DNA of 35,407 bases. It comes from Flavobacteriaceae bacterium. GTDB taxonomy: Bacteria > Bacteroidota > Bacteroidia > Flavobacteriales > Flavobacteriaceae. A program made the translations under genes and the position numbers. Below the pieces are notes generated by a model. The model was not told where the DNA came from. It searched no databases and was given only the letters and a program-made list of their open reading frames with translations. Positions 18,440 through 28,449 of the stretch are shown piece by piece (the first letter of the stretch is position 1; each line of letters begins with the position of its first letter). The DNA lies in assembly GCA_009886265.1 (NCBI GenBank), contig QXZR01000078.1:1-35407 (forward strand), given 5' to 3'.

Positions 18440-19426
18440 ATGATACTTCGTTCTTTATCCCTATTCTTTTTATTTCTAATTGCCTTGAGCTGTACCAACC
18501 CAATTCCTGAAACACCCAAAGCTGTACTTGTTATTCACGGTGGAGCAGGTTGGATTTCCAAAGAAAGCGTCTCTGATAGTATGGAACAGGCGTATATCAA
18601 AACACTTGGTGAGGCATTAATCAAAGGAAGGGCGGTTATCAAAGATGGAGGAAGCAGCCTAGATGCCGTACAGCTTACTATTGAGCACCTTGAAGACTCA
18701 CCCCTATTCAATGCAGGAAAAGGCTCGGTATTTACCTATAATGAAACCAATGAAATGGATAGCGCCATCATGGATGGTGCCACTGGAGGCGCAGGTGCAG
18801 CTAGTGGAATAACTACAATAAAAAACCCGATTCAAGTTGCACGTGCAGTGCTAGACCATTCCGTTCATGTGTTTTTGAGTGGCCCCGGTGCAGAAGAATT
18901 TGCCATAGAGCAAGGGCTTAAACAAGTTGATCCGTCTTACTTTTTCACCCAAAAAAACTACGATAGACTTAAAGAGGTTAAGGTTTCGACTACCATGCCA
19001 AGTCAAGAAAAATTAGGCACAGTAGGGGCTGTAGCACTAGATGCAAATGGGAATTTAGCTGCTGGAACATCAACAGGCGGCATGACCAATAAGCGCTATG
19101 GTCGCATTGGTGACGTACCCGTTATTGGTGCAGGCACCTATGCAGAAAACGGCGTTTGTGGCATTTCAGCTACGGGGCATGGAGAATTTTTTATTCGAAA
19201 TGTAGTGGCACACGACATAGCCGCGCGTATAAAATACGCAGACCACACTATCGATAAAGCAGCAACAGAAGTAATTACTGAGCTGAAAGAAAAAGGAGGT
19301 GCAGGAGGTGTTATTGGGCTAGATAGCCAAGGCTATGTAGTCATGCCTTTTAACACACCCGGAATGTTTAGAGGTTATATTTCGCTGGATGGCAGTCCTG
19401 TTGTAGCCATCTATGCCGAAGACTAA
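18440..19426 (+). CDS. Isoaspartyl peptidase / type III L-asparaginase (Ntn-hydrolase), predicted lipoprotein
   Basis: VIHGGAGW, NAGKGSVFT, nucleophile region GTVGAVALDANGNLAAGTSTGGMTNKRYGRIGD; lipobox LIALSC. Confidence 0.93.
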   Translation: MILRSLSLFFLFLIALSCTNPIPETPKAVLVIHGGAGWISKESVSDSMEQAYIKTLGEALIKGRAVIKDGGSSLDAVQLTIEHLEDSPLFNAGKGSVFTYNETNEMDSAIMDGATGGAGAASGITTIKNPIQVARAVLDHSVHVFLSGPGAEEFAIEQGLKQVDPSYFFTQKNYDRLKEVKVSTTMPSQEKLGTVGAVALDANGNLAAGTSTGGMTNKRYGRIGDVPVIGAGTYAENGVCGISATGHGEFFIRNVVAHDIAARIKYADHTIDKAATEVITELKEKGGAGGVIGLDSQGYVVMPFNTPGMFRGYISLDGSPVVAIYAED

Positions 19427-20685
19427 GCGTCTACAGTAGCTGCTAGGTTTTCCGACAAGCGCTTATACACACCAGAAGTTAGCTTTTCACGAATCGAAGA
19501 AAAGGCTTCCAGCGTTTCACTTACATCTTCAAGTGTGTGTGAAGACGTTGGAATAAGGCGTAATAAAATCAATCCTTTAGGAATCACGGGGTAAACCACG
19601 ATAGAACAGAATATACCATAATTCTCACGAAGGTCTCTTACCAATACCATCGCTTCTAAAACACTACCTTTTAGATAGACTGGCGTAACACAACTTTGTG
19701 TGGTGCCAATGTCAAATCCGCGTTCTTTTAAACCTGACTGAAGCGCATTTACGTTTTCCCAAAGCTTGGCTTTTAACTCAGGCATGGTACGCAACATCTC
19801 TAATCTTTTCAATGCGCCTTTAACCAATACCATTTGCAATGACTTGGCAAATACTTGTGAACGCATATTGTATTTCATGAAGTCCATGATTTCCTTGTCA
19901 CCAGCGATAAAAGCGCCTGTGCTTGCCATAGACTTGGCAAATGTGGCAAAGTAAACATCAATATCGTCCATGACGCCTTGCTCCTCGCCTGCCCCAGCGC
20001 CAGTAGCACCAAGCGTTCCGAAGCCGTGCGCATCATCAACCAAAAAGCGGAACCCGTATTTTTCTTTGAGGGCAGCAATTTCACGTAAACGTCCTTGTTC
20101 GCCACGCATACCAAATACACCTTCAGAAATAACCAAAATACCACCACCGGTTTCGTTGGCTACCCGTGTGGCACGTTGTAGATTTTTTTCGAGACTCTCA
20201 ATGTCGTTGTGACGAAACGTAAAGCGTTTACCTACGTGTAAGCGAACACCATCAACAATACATGCATGGGAATCGACATCATAAACAATAACATCGTTTT
20301 TAGAAACCAACGTGTCAATAGTAGAGAGTATGCCTTGGTAACCAAAGTTTAGCACATAAGCTGCTTCCTTACCAACAAATTCAGCCAACTCATCTTGTAG
20401 TTGTTCGTGGAATGAAGTGTGACCTGACATAAGACGTGCACCCATAGGGTAAGCAGAGCCGTGTTCAGCAGCAGCCTTGGCATCAATCTCACGAACTTGT
20501 GGATGATTGGCAAGTCCTAAATAATCATTAACACTCCAAGTGATTACTTCTTTCCCTTGAAAATACATGCGGTTACCTATTTCCCCTTCAAGTTTGGGAA
20601 ATGCGAAATAACCTTCAGCTACAGATGCCCACTTTCCAAGTGGACCTTTATCATTGCGGATTCTTGCAAATAAGTCGTTAGTCAA
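19423..20685 (-). CDS. Alpha-oxoamine synthase family PLP enzyme (KBL / serine palmitoyltransferase-like acyltransferase)
   Basis: NDYLGLANHPQV, GARLMSGHTSFHEQLQDELAEF, VDDAHGFGTLGATGAG, TFAKSMASTGAFIAG. Confidence 0.88.
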   Translation of the reverse strand: MTNDLFARIRNDKGPLGKWASVAEGYFAFPKLEGEIGNRMYFQGKEVITWSVNDYLGLANHPQVREIDAKAAAEHGSAYPMGARLMSGHTSFHEQLQDELAEFVGKEAAYVLNFGYQGILSTIDTLVSKNDVIVYDVDSHACIVDGVRLHVGKRFTFRHNDIESLEKNLQRATRVANETGGGILVISEGVFGMRGEQGRLREIAALKEKYGFRFLVDDAHGFGTLGATGAGAGEEQGVMDDIDVYFATFAKSMASTGAFIAGDKEIMDFMKYNMRSQVFAKSLQMVLVKGALKRLEMLRTMPELKAKLWENVNALQSGLKERGFDIGTTQSCVTPVYLKGSVLEAMVLVRDLRENYGIFCSIVVYPVIPKGLILLRLIPTSSHTLEDVSETLEAFSSIREKLTSGVYKRLSENLAATVDA

Positions 20686-20745
20686 TGTATTGGTTTTTAA
20701 GTTGTTACAAATATAGGTATAAAGCTGATATGAGCTATTATGGAT

Positions 20746-21792
20746 TTAACGAATATACTCTATTGGTTTTTCCTTTTCGATATTTTTGGCATCGAAAAAA
20801 CCTTGTTCTCGCATCCATTTATCGCTGTAGATTTTGCTCATATAACGAGAGCCATGATCACAAAAAATAACAACTATAACACTATTTTCATCGAAAAACG
20901 TGCCTGCTTTATCCAACTGACGGGCAGCTTGAAGCGCTGCTCCGGAAGTGTATCCCACAAATAAACCTTCTTTTTTGGCTATATCACGTGCTACATGCGC
21001 ACTTTCCTCGTCTGTTACCTTTTCGAAATGATCAATAACGTCAAAATCTGTAGCAGAAGGAATGAGGTTTTTGCCAAGACCCTCTATGCGATAGGGGTAG
21101 ATTTCGTTTGGATCAAATTCTTGTGTCTCGTGAAATTTCTTTAAAACCGAACCATATGCATCAACGCCTATGATTTGAACATCCTTGTTTTGTTCTTTTA
21201 AATAACGTCCAATTCCAGAAATAGTACCACCTGTACCACTGCTGGCAATCAAGTGAGTAATCTTACCACCTGTTTGATTCCATATTTCTGGACCAGTAGT
21301 GAGGTAATGTGCTTCTGTATTGAGTTCGTTAAAATATTGGTTGATGTAAATAGACCCCTCAATCTCGTCACTCAATCGTTTGGCCACTTGGTAGTAAGAA
21401 CGTGGGTCGTCGGCACTTACATGCCCTGGACAAACGTATACCTTGGCACCCATAGACCTTAACATATCTATCTTGTCTGGTGAGGATTTAGAAGTCACTG
21501 CCAATATGCAATCATAACCCTTAATGATGCTTACCATAGCCAAACTATAACCAGTATTTCCAGATGTCGTTTCGATAATGGTATTGCCGGGCTTTAAAAT
21601 GCCTTTTTTCTCAGCCTGTTCTATAATGTGAAGGGCAATTCTATCTTTATTGGAATGACCGGGATTAAAGGCTTCGACTTTGGCATAAAAGTCACCTTTG
21701 AAATCTTTAGTGATTTGATTCAGCCGAACAAGCGGCGTGTTTCCAATCAGCTCTAAAGCGCTATTATGTGCAGTTATTTTATTGGTTGTCAT
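20746..21792 (-). CDS. PLP-dependent cysteine synthase / cystathionine beta-synthase family protein
   Basis: [55 protein letters not shown]. Confidence 0.9.
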   Translation of the reverse strand: MTTNKITAHNSALELIGNTPLVRLNQITKDFKGDFYAKVEAFNPGHSNKDRIALHIIEQAEKKGILKPGNTIIETTSGNTGYSLAMVSIIKGYDCILAVTSKSSPDKIDMLRSMGAKVYVCPGHVSADDPRSYYQVAKRLSDEIEGSIYINQYFNELNTEAHYLTTGPEIWNQTGGKITHLIASSGTGGTISGIGRYLKEQNKDVQIIGVDAYGSVLKKFHETQEFDPNEIYPYRIEGLGKNLIPSATDFDVIDHFEKVTDEESAHVARDIAKKEGLFVGYTSGAALQAARQLDKAGTFFDENSVIVVIFCDHGSRYMSKIYSDKWMREQGFFDAKNIEKEKPIEYIR

Positions 21793-21810
21793 ATCGTAGC
21801 ACCATCAGTG

Positions 21811-21818
21811 CAAAAATA
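21811..21818 (-). promoter_or_regulatory. -7 element TATTTTTG upstream of the PLP beta-synthase gene
   Basis: Exact TAnnTTTG match about 19 nt before the ATG. Confidence 0.5.
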
Positions 21819-21861
21819 TTGGTGAGCAAATTTAATAAAAATCAACTAAATATCCTTTTCC

Positions 21862-23967
21862 CTAGTTCTTTTCTAAATAAAGAAGAAAAGCATATTCCAT
21901 TGCAATTTCTTTTAATGCCTCAAATCGGCCAGAAGCACCTCCATGACCAGCATCCATATTGGTATGCAAAAGAATCAGATTATCGCCTTGTTGTACGTCT
22001 CGAAGTTTGGCCACCCATTTTGCAGGCTCCCAATATTGCACTTGTGAGTCGTGCAGACCCGTTGTTATTAATGTATTGGGATATGACATTGGCTTCACAT
22101 TGTCATAAGGAGAATACGATTTAATATAATTGTAGTACGTTTCATCGTTTGGATTACCCCATTCATCATATTCTCCCGTGGTGAGTGGAATAGAATCATC
22201 TAGCATGGTCGTTACCACATCAACAAAAGGAACAGCTGCTACAATTCCTTTATAAAGTTCTGGCGCCATATTCATTATAGCCCCCATCAATAATCCGCCA
22301 GCCGAACCACCCATAGCATAAAGATGCTCTGGTGAGGTGTATGACTGATCAATTAAAAATTTTGAACAAGCGATAAAGTCTGTAAATGTATTCTTTTTAG
22401 CAAGCTGCCTACCGTTTTCATACCAGGTTCTCCCCAAGTACTCTCCACCCCTGACATGGGCAATAGCAAAAACAAATCCCCTGTCCAACAAACTCAATCG
22501 CACCGAAGAAAAGTAAGGGTCAATGGTATTCCCATACGAACCGTATCCGTATTGGAGTAAGGGAGTTTTTGGGGTCAATGCCGTATCAATGTGTCGCACC
22601 ATTGAGATCGGAATTTTTGTTCCATCATCGGCTGTAGCCCACAAACGTTCAGCTACATAATTGGATTTATCAAAAGTACCACCCAAAACTTCTTGCTCTT
22701 TTTTAACTTCTTTGGTTTTGGTAATGGTATTATAATCAATGACACTGGAAGGAGTTGTAAGAGAGGTGAAATTATACCTAAAGGTTTGGGCGTCAAAGTC
22801 GACATTTGTTCCCAAAGAAGCGGAATAGGTCTCACTTTCAAAATCCATATAATAGTCCTCGCTACCATCCCATTTTACTACTCGCAACTGAAGCAAACCG
22901 TTGATGCGTTCAGAAACCACCATAAAGTCACGGAAAAGCTCAACGCCTTCCAACAGAACATCGTCACGATGCGGAAGCACATCAATCCAATTTTTTTTGC
23001 TTGGCGATGCAACTGGTGCTTTTACTAATTTGAAATTGGTGCTATTTTCCGCATTTGTGGATATGTAGAACATATCTTCAAAGTGAGCAACATCATATTC
23101 TAGACCACGTTGTCGTTTTTGTATGAATTTAAACTTGCCTTTGGGCTTGTTGCTAGGTAAAAACTGGTACTCTGAGGTCATGGTGCTGGTGGAACCAATC
23201 ATGATGTATTCACGAGATTTTGAAGGATAGACAAAAGTGTAAAAAGTTTCGTCTTTTTCTTCAAACACCATGGTATCATCCGCTTGGGTGCTGCCAATTT
23301 CATGACGAAAAATCTTATCTGTACGAAGGGTTTCTTCATCTTTTGAGGTGTAAAAGAAAGTTTCGCTATCTGCAGCCCAAGCTGCATAGGAACTCACCCC
23401 ATGAATTTCGTCTTTAAGCATTTTACCGCTAGTCAAATCTTTAACCTTTATGGTGTAAATCCGTCTAGACAAGGTGTCAATGCCGTAAGTTAATTTAGTG
23501 TTGTCGGGGCTTACACTTAGTCCTGAAACCTGACAATAAGACAAGTCTTTAGCCAATTCATTTACATCGAGGAGTATTTCTTCCGCTGCATCTAAGGTTT
23601 TGTGTTTACGGGTAAAAATAGGGTAATCCTTAGCTTTTACATATTTGCGGATGTACCAATAATCGTTCAGAAAATAAGGTACAGAGCTGTCGTCTTCCTT
23701 GATACGCCCTTTCATTTCTTCAAAAAGCTGCTTTTGCATCTTTTCTGTGGATTCAAGCACAGCCTTGGTGTAGCTGTTCTCATCTTCTAAATATTGGATT
23801 ACTTCTGGATCCTCTCGGTCGTTAAGCCAGTAGTATGGGTCAAGACGCGTATCGCCGTGAATGGACAGTTCTTTGTCCTTGGGATTAGCATCTGGTGGAG
23901 TATGTGTCATGTGGGTGCAACTAAATAGTAAACAAAAATAAGCTGCTAAGGTGAGTTTTGAGGCCAT
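21862..23967 (-). CDS. S9 family peptidase (oligopeptidase B / prolyl oligopeptidase), predicted lipoprotein
   Basis: DPYYWLNDREDPEVIQYLEDENSYT, YGYGSYGNTIDPYFSSVRLSLLDRGFVFAIAHVRGGEYLG, YAMGGSAGGLLMGAIMN nucleophile elbow; lipobox LLFSC. Confidence 0.94.
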   Translation of the reverse strand: MASKLTLAAYFCLLFSCTHMTHTPPDANPKDKELSIHGDTRLDPYYWLNDREDPEVIQYLEDENSYTKAVLESTEKMQKQLFEEMKGRIKEDDSSVPYFLNDYWYIRKYVKAKDYPIFTRKHKTLDAAEEILLDVNELAKDLSYCQVSGLSVSPDNTKLTYGIDTLSRRIYTIKVKDLTSGKMLKDEIHGVSSYAAWAADSETFFYTSKDEETLRTDKIFRHEIGSTQADDTMVFEEKDETFYTFVYPSKSREYIMIGSTSTMTSEYQFLPSNKPKGKFKFIQKRQRGLEYDVAHFEDMFYISTNAENSTNFKLVKAPVASPSKKNWIDVLPHRDDVLLEGVELFRDFMVVSERINGLLQLRVVKWDGSEDYYMDFESETYSASLGTNVDFDAQTFRYNFTSLTTPSSVIDYNTITKTKEVKKEQEVLGGTFDKSNYVAERLWATADDGTKIPISMVRHIDTALTPKTPLLQYGYGSYGNTIDPYFSSVRLSLLDRGFVFAIAHVRGGEYLGRTWYENGRQLAKKNTFTDFIACSKFLIDQSYTSPEHLYAMGGSAGGLLMGAIMNMAPELYKGIVAAVPFVDVVTTMLDDSIPLTTGEYDEWGNPNDETYYNYIKSYSPYDNVKPMSYPNTLITTGLHDSQVQYWEPAKWVAKLRDVQQGDNLILLHTNMDAGHGGASGRFEALKEIAMEYAFLLYLEKN

Positions 23968-24001
23968 AATGATGTATTTTTATACCCTAAAGTACAAAAA
24001 T

Positions 24002-25103
24002 TTGAATCAAGACCAGCTTAAAAGTCTGATAGAGCGCCTGGGAGCGCTGAGGAGGTATCTTTGACATTGATGCCCGAAGCATTGATGTTGCCAATAAAGA
24101 AGAAAAAACTTTAGATCCCAACTTTTGGAATGACTCCAAAAAGGCGGAACAATTCATGCGTGAATTGAGAAGTACAAAGCAATGGATTATCGATTATGAA
24201 AAAGCCACCCTACTCGTTGAAGAGTTTGAGGTATTGCTTGAATTCTTTAAATCAGATGAAATCGATGAGGCAGAACTCAAACGTCATTTCGAAGATACCA
24301 TCAACCATTTTGAGGAACTGGAATTCAAAAACATGCTTTCAGACGAAGGCGACAACCTAAGTGCCGTAATTCAAGTAACCGCAGGTGCTGGAGGTACTGA
24401 AAGTTGTGATTGGGCGGCCATGCTGATGCGCATGTATCAAATGTGGGCCGACAGAAAAGGGTTTAAAATAAAAGAGCTCAATCACCAAGAGGGTGATGTA
24501 GCTGGTATAAAAACGGTCACTTTAGAAATTGAGGGCGATTATGCCTTTGGCTGGCTCAAAGGAGAAAACGGCGTGCACAGACTGGTGCGCATCTCCCCTT
24601 TCGACAGCAATGCCAAACGCCACACGAGTTTTGCGTCTGTTTATGTATATCCGTTGGTTGATAATTCCATTGAAATAGAAATCAACAGTGCTGATATTGA
24701 AATTACAACAGCACGGTCTAGTGGTGCGGGTGGTCAAAATGTGAACAAAGTTGAAACCAAAGTACAGCTTGTACACAAACCCTCAGGCATACAAATATCT
24801 TGTTCCGAAACAAGGTCACAACACGACAACCGCGATCGTGCCATGCAAATGCTTCGCTCTCAACTGTATGAAATTGAATTGCAAAAACGCATGGCGGCAC
24901 GTGAAGATATCGAGGCCGGTAAAATGAAAATCGAATGGGGTTCACAAATCAGAAACTATGTACTCCATCCTTACAAACTAATAAAAGATGTCAGAACGCA
25001 AGAAGAAACAGCAGCCGTTGAAGACGTACTTAACGGAGATATAGACCGTTTCTTAAAAGCTTTTTTAATGTCCCAAAACCAACCTAAAAACGAAACCTTA
25101 TGA
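24002..25103 (+). CDS. prfB: Peptide chain release factor 2, expressed via +1 programmed frameshift at 24059-24064 (join 24002..24061, 24063..25103)
   Basis: Upstream reading [23 protein letters not shown], then +1 frame [33 protein letters not shown], then [20 protein letters not shown] (GGQ). TTG at 24002 aligns with usual RF2 N-termini; in-frame ATGs at 23969/23972 are alternatives. Confidence 0.93.
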
Positions 25104-25714
25104 ACAACATCAATACCCTAATTTTTGATTTTGGTGGCGTCCTTATCGATTGGAATCCTGCTTATGTCTTTTTAAAAGAATTTAGAGGAAATCAAGATGA
25201 AATGAGCCACTTTTTAAACACCATTTGCTCTTGGGAGTGGAATGAAAACCAAGACGCTGGTTACTCTCTTGAAAAGGCTACCGAAGAACGAGTAGCCATG
25301 TACCCCGAACACGAACGTCTTATTCGTATGTATTACGGTCGTTGGGAAGATATGTTGGGATATGAACACACAGACACAGTGGAACTATTGAAAAGGTTTA
25401 AAGACAACAGCACGTATAGACTTATTGGACTGACCAATTGGAGCCATGAAACATTTCCAGTAGCCTTGGAGCGTTTCGATTTTCTCTCTTGGTTTGAAGG
25501 TATTGTAGTTTCTGGAACTGAAAAAATGAAAAAACCAGATGCTAGCATTTATACGTTGACGCTAGATCGCTATAATGTAACGGCCAGAAACGCCGTATTT
25601 ATTGATGATAAGCTAGAAAATGTACACGCAGCCACAAAGCTGGGCATTCACGGCGTCCACTTCACAACCGCCGCAAAACTCAAAAGAGACCTTGAAACGC
25701 TTGGCGTTAGCTGA
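25100..25714 (+). CDS. HAD family hydrolase (HAD-IA)
   Basis: [49 protein letters not shown] overlap with prfB. Confidence 0.92.
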   Translation: MNNINTLIFDFGGVLIDWNPAYVFLKEFRGNQDEMSHFLNTICSWEWNENQDAGYSLEKATEERVAMYPEHERLIRMYYGRWEDMLGYEHTDTVELLKRFKDNSTYRLIGLTNWSHETFPVALERFDFLSWFEGIVVSGTEKMKKPDASIYTLTLDRYNVTARNAVFIDDKLENVHAATKLGIHGVHFTTAAKLKRDLETLGVS

Positions 25715-25769
25715 ATTCGCAAAAATTTTTAAACAAACTACTTAAAAGACTACTTTTACAAAAAAAAGC

Positions 25770-28196
25770 ATGAAAAAACTAGGGGTTTTGTCCTTGCTAT
25801 TGCTGTGCACCACTTTCGGGTTTGCGCAACAACGCTATAGCATTAGCGCTAGCATTCAAGATAAGAATTCAGGTGATTTTTTACCATTTGCAACTGTTAC
25901 ATTGCGCGATGCGTCAACCAATAAACTGATTGGTGGCGCAGTTTCTGATGAAAGAGGAAAAGCCGCCCTAGAAAGCAGCGTTTCCTATGTAGAAATACAG
26001 ATAGACTACGTTGGCTTTGAAACTCTTATTTTTACTAAAACCCTCACAAAAAAAACAGATTTAGGATTACTTCAATTAACACCAAAGGAAAACCAATTGG
26101 CGGGTATTGATTTGGTCGGACGAAGATCTGATGTGGAAATCAGATTGGACAAACGGGTTTATAATGTAGGACAGAACCTCAATGCAAAAGGTACTAACGT
26201 GTCGGATGTGTTGGAGAACATCCCTTCACTTTCCCTAGACTTAGAAGGCAATTTAGAATTACGCGGCAGCGCTAATGTTCGCATATTAATTGATGGAAAA
26301 CCATCTGGCTTGGTTGGTATTAATGGAATTGATGCGCTTGCAGACCTACCTGCTGAATCAATAGAACGGGTAGAGGTTATTACAGCTCCATCGGCGCGTT
26401 ATCAAGCAGAAGGTTCATCGGGAATTGTGAATATTATATTGGCCAAAAACACCCTAAAAGGACTTAATGGTGTCTTTAATGTTTCAGGGGGTAAATTTGA
26501 TAGTTATGGCGCAAATGCCAGTCTCAACTACAAGGTTGGAAAATTCAACTTCTTTACCAATTCTGGTTATGGAGACAACACCAACATGGGTGGTGCATTT
26601 CAAGAAAACAACTACACTCCAGTGGGCACCTATGACAAATTCTATGAAAGACGGAGCTTTGACCGCAGAAGGGTTGGTAGCAATGTCAATTTGGGGGTTG
26701 ACATCAACCTTGCACAGAAAACAAAATTTACATTTTCTTATGTCATTAACGACAGAGACGGGGAAGACATAACCGACAACCAACAAAACCACACCTTGCT
26801 TGCAGTAGACAAGACATTATCGCTGCGGTCTGAAATTGAAGAAGACAAAGACGTCAGTAAGCAATTAAGCTTTTCACTCACCCACAAATTTGACGAAGTA
26901 GGACACAAGCTTGATGTCACGGTTCAAACAGAACGTATTATTGAAGACGAATTTTCAGATTTACAAACGCAAACCTTTCTTCCGACAAACGCACTTGGCT
27001 TTTTGGAAGAAAACAATACAGAGGAGCGCAAAAAACAGTTCTTAACACAAATAGACTACGTGTGGCCTATTGACAAAAACACGCAATTCGAAGCAGGGTA
27101 TCGAACCACCAACGAAAACCAAGACACGGGTTTTACGGTCTTAAATGAAATTGCGGGTGGCACTATGGTTGTTGATGAAGACCTGACTAACTTTTTAGAT
27201 TACGAGCAAACCATACATGCTGTTTATTCTCAGTTTGGGAAAAAATGGAATGGCTTTTCATTTTTAGCGGGCTTGAGATATGAACATACCGATTGGACGG
27301 TTATTCAAAAAACTACCTCGGAAGCGGAAAATAATATATTTGACGGCTTATTTCCAACACTTAATATTGGTGTTGAATTTTCAGAAACAGCCAACCTCAC
27401 CTTTGGCTACAACCGTCGTTTAAGCAGACCTCGCGCAAGAGGCTTAAACCCCTTCAGGTCAAGGGCAAGTGAAACCAGTTTTTATCAAGGAAATCCAAAT
27501 CTAAGACCTAGTTATTCCGATGGATTTGATTTAGGTTATTTAAAACAATTCAAAAAGTTTACGCTGAATAGCTCTATCTATTTTAGACGCACCTATGAAC
27601 CAACACAACGCATAACCGTTGAGTCTGGAGAATTTGTTGAAGTGAATGGCGAAAATACAGCGGTTATAAAACGTTTCCCTGTCAACTTTGGACGTCAGGA
27701 TCGCTTTGGCTTGGAAACCAACAGTGCTATTCGTTGGTCGCCAATATGGCGCACCAACATAAGCGTTAACCTCTTTAAAACCATTGACAAGGGCACGTAT
27801 GAAAACCTAGTGTTGGATAACGAAAATGAAAGTTGGTCTGGAAATTTCCGCAACAATCTAAAACTCCCTTGGGATATCAATACGCAAATAAACATACGGT
27901 ATATGGGGCCTCAAGAGTCGGCCTATGGAAGTCGAAAAGGATTTAGCAGTACCAGTTTAGGTTTGAGTAAAGATATTCTTGATAATAATGCGACCATAAA
28001 TCTAAATTTTAATGATGTGTTTAACAGCGGCATATGGAGGTGGAGTTCGTTTACAGAAACCATTTTCACTGATGCGGAATACCAAAGACGTAAGCCTTAT
28101 TACAAACTTACATTCACATACAGATTTAGACAGGAGAAAGACCGTCAACGAAGAGGTGGCGGCGATTATGGTGGTGGTGAAGGAATTGAATTGTAG
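25770..28196 (+). CDS. Outer membrane beta-barrel / TonB-dependent receptor family protein with carboxypeptidase-regulatory-like domain
   Basis: Signal peptide, CarboxypepD-like N-domain (LPFATVTLRDASTNKLIGGAVSDERGKA), plug-like VSDVLENIPSLSLDLEGNLELRGSANVRILIDGKP, many amphipathic strands, YKLTFTYRF terminal strand. Confidence 0.9.
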   Translation: MKKLGVLSLLLLCTTFGFAQQRYSISASIQDKNSGDFLPFATVTLRDASTNKLIGGAVSDERGKAALESSVSYVEIQIDYVGFETLIFTKTLTKKTDLGLLQLTPKENQLAGIDLVGRRSDVEIRLDKRVYNVGQNLNAKGTNVSDVLENIPSLSLDLEGNLELRGSANVRILIDGKPSGLVGINGIDALADLPAESIERVEVITAPSARYQAEGSSGIVNIILAKNTLKGLNGVFNVSGGKFDSYGANASLNYKVGKFNFFTNSGYGDNTNMGGAFQENNYTPVGTYDKFYERRSFDRRRVGSNVNLGVDINLAQKTKFTFSYVINDRDGEDITDNQQNHTLLAVDKTLSLRSEIEEDKDVSKQLSFSLTHKFDEVGHKLDVTVQTERIIEDEFSDLQTQTFLPTNALGFLEENNTEERKKQFLTQIDYVWPIDKNTQFEAGYRTTNENQDTGFTVLNEIAGGTMVVDEDLTNFLDYEQTIHAVYSQFGKKWNGFSFLAGLRYEHTDWTVIQKTTSEAENNIFDGLFPTLNIGVEFSETANLTFGYNRRLSRPRARGLNPFRSRASETSFYQGNPNLRPSYSDGFDLGYLKQFKKFTLNSSIYFRRTYEPTQRITVESGEFVEVNGENTAVIKRFPVNFGRQDRFGLETNSAIRWSPIWRTNISVNLFKTIDKGTYENLVLDNENESWSGNFRNNLKLPWDINTQINIRYMGPQESAYGSRKGFSSTSLGLSKDILDNNATINLNFNDVFNSGIWRWSSFTETIFTDAEYQRRKPYYKLTFTYRFRQEKDRQRRGGGDYGGGEGIEL

Positions 28197-28358
28197 TTAC
28201 TCCTTCGCTTTTTGGCGTTTTTCTTTAAGCCATTGCATCAAATTTCCCGTCAACCAAAATGGAATAACAAAGGTGATGAGAAAAATCATTAACCAGAATC
28301 CTATGGTAAGGATGGTTAAGAATGCTAAGAAACCAAGATATTGATCAAATTCAATCAT
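28197..28358 (-). CDS. Small 53-aa membrane protein (not in the supplied ORF track)
   Basis: Minus-strand translation MIEFDQYLGFLAFLTILTIGFWLMIFLITFVIPFWLTGNLMQWLKEKRQKAKE*; two hydrophobic segments, basic C-terminus, good promoter upstream. Confidence 0.7.
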   Translation of the reverse strand: MIEFDQYLGFLAFLTILTIGFWLMIFLITFVIPFWLTGNLMQWLKEKRQKAKE

Positions 28359-28373
28359 GGGTAAAAGTTTTTA

Positions 28374-28404
28374 CAAAGGTACATATTGGTTGCGTACCGA
28401 GCAA
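28374..28404 (-). promoter_or_regulatory. Promoter for the 53-aa ORF: -7 TACCTTTG (28374-28381) and upstream -33 TTG about 20 nt away
   Basis: Exact TAnnTTTG match with plausible -33 spacing. Confidence 0.6.
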
Positions 28405-28427
28405 CACTCAATTTGCTAATCCTTTTG

Positions 28428-28435
28428 TATTTTTG
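28428..28435 (+). promoter_or_regulatory. -7 element TATTTTTG upstream of fumC
   Basis: Exact TAnnTTTG match 14 nt before the ATG. Confidence 0.5.
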
Positions 28436-28449
28436 CACAAAACAACCAC

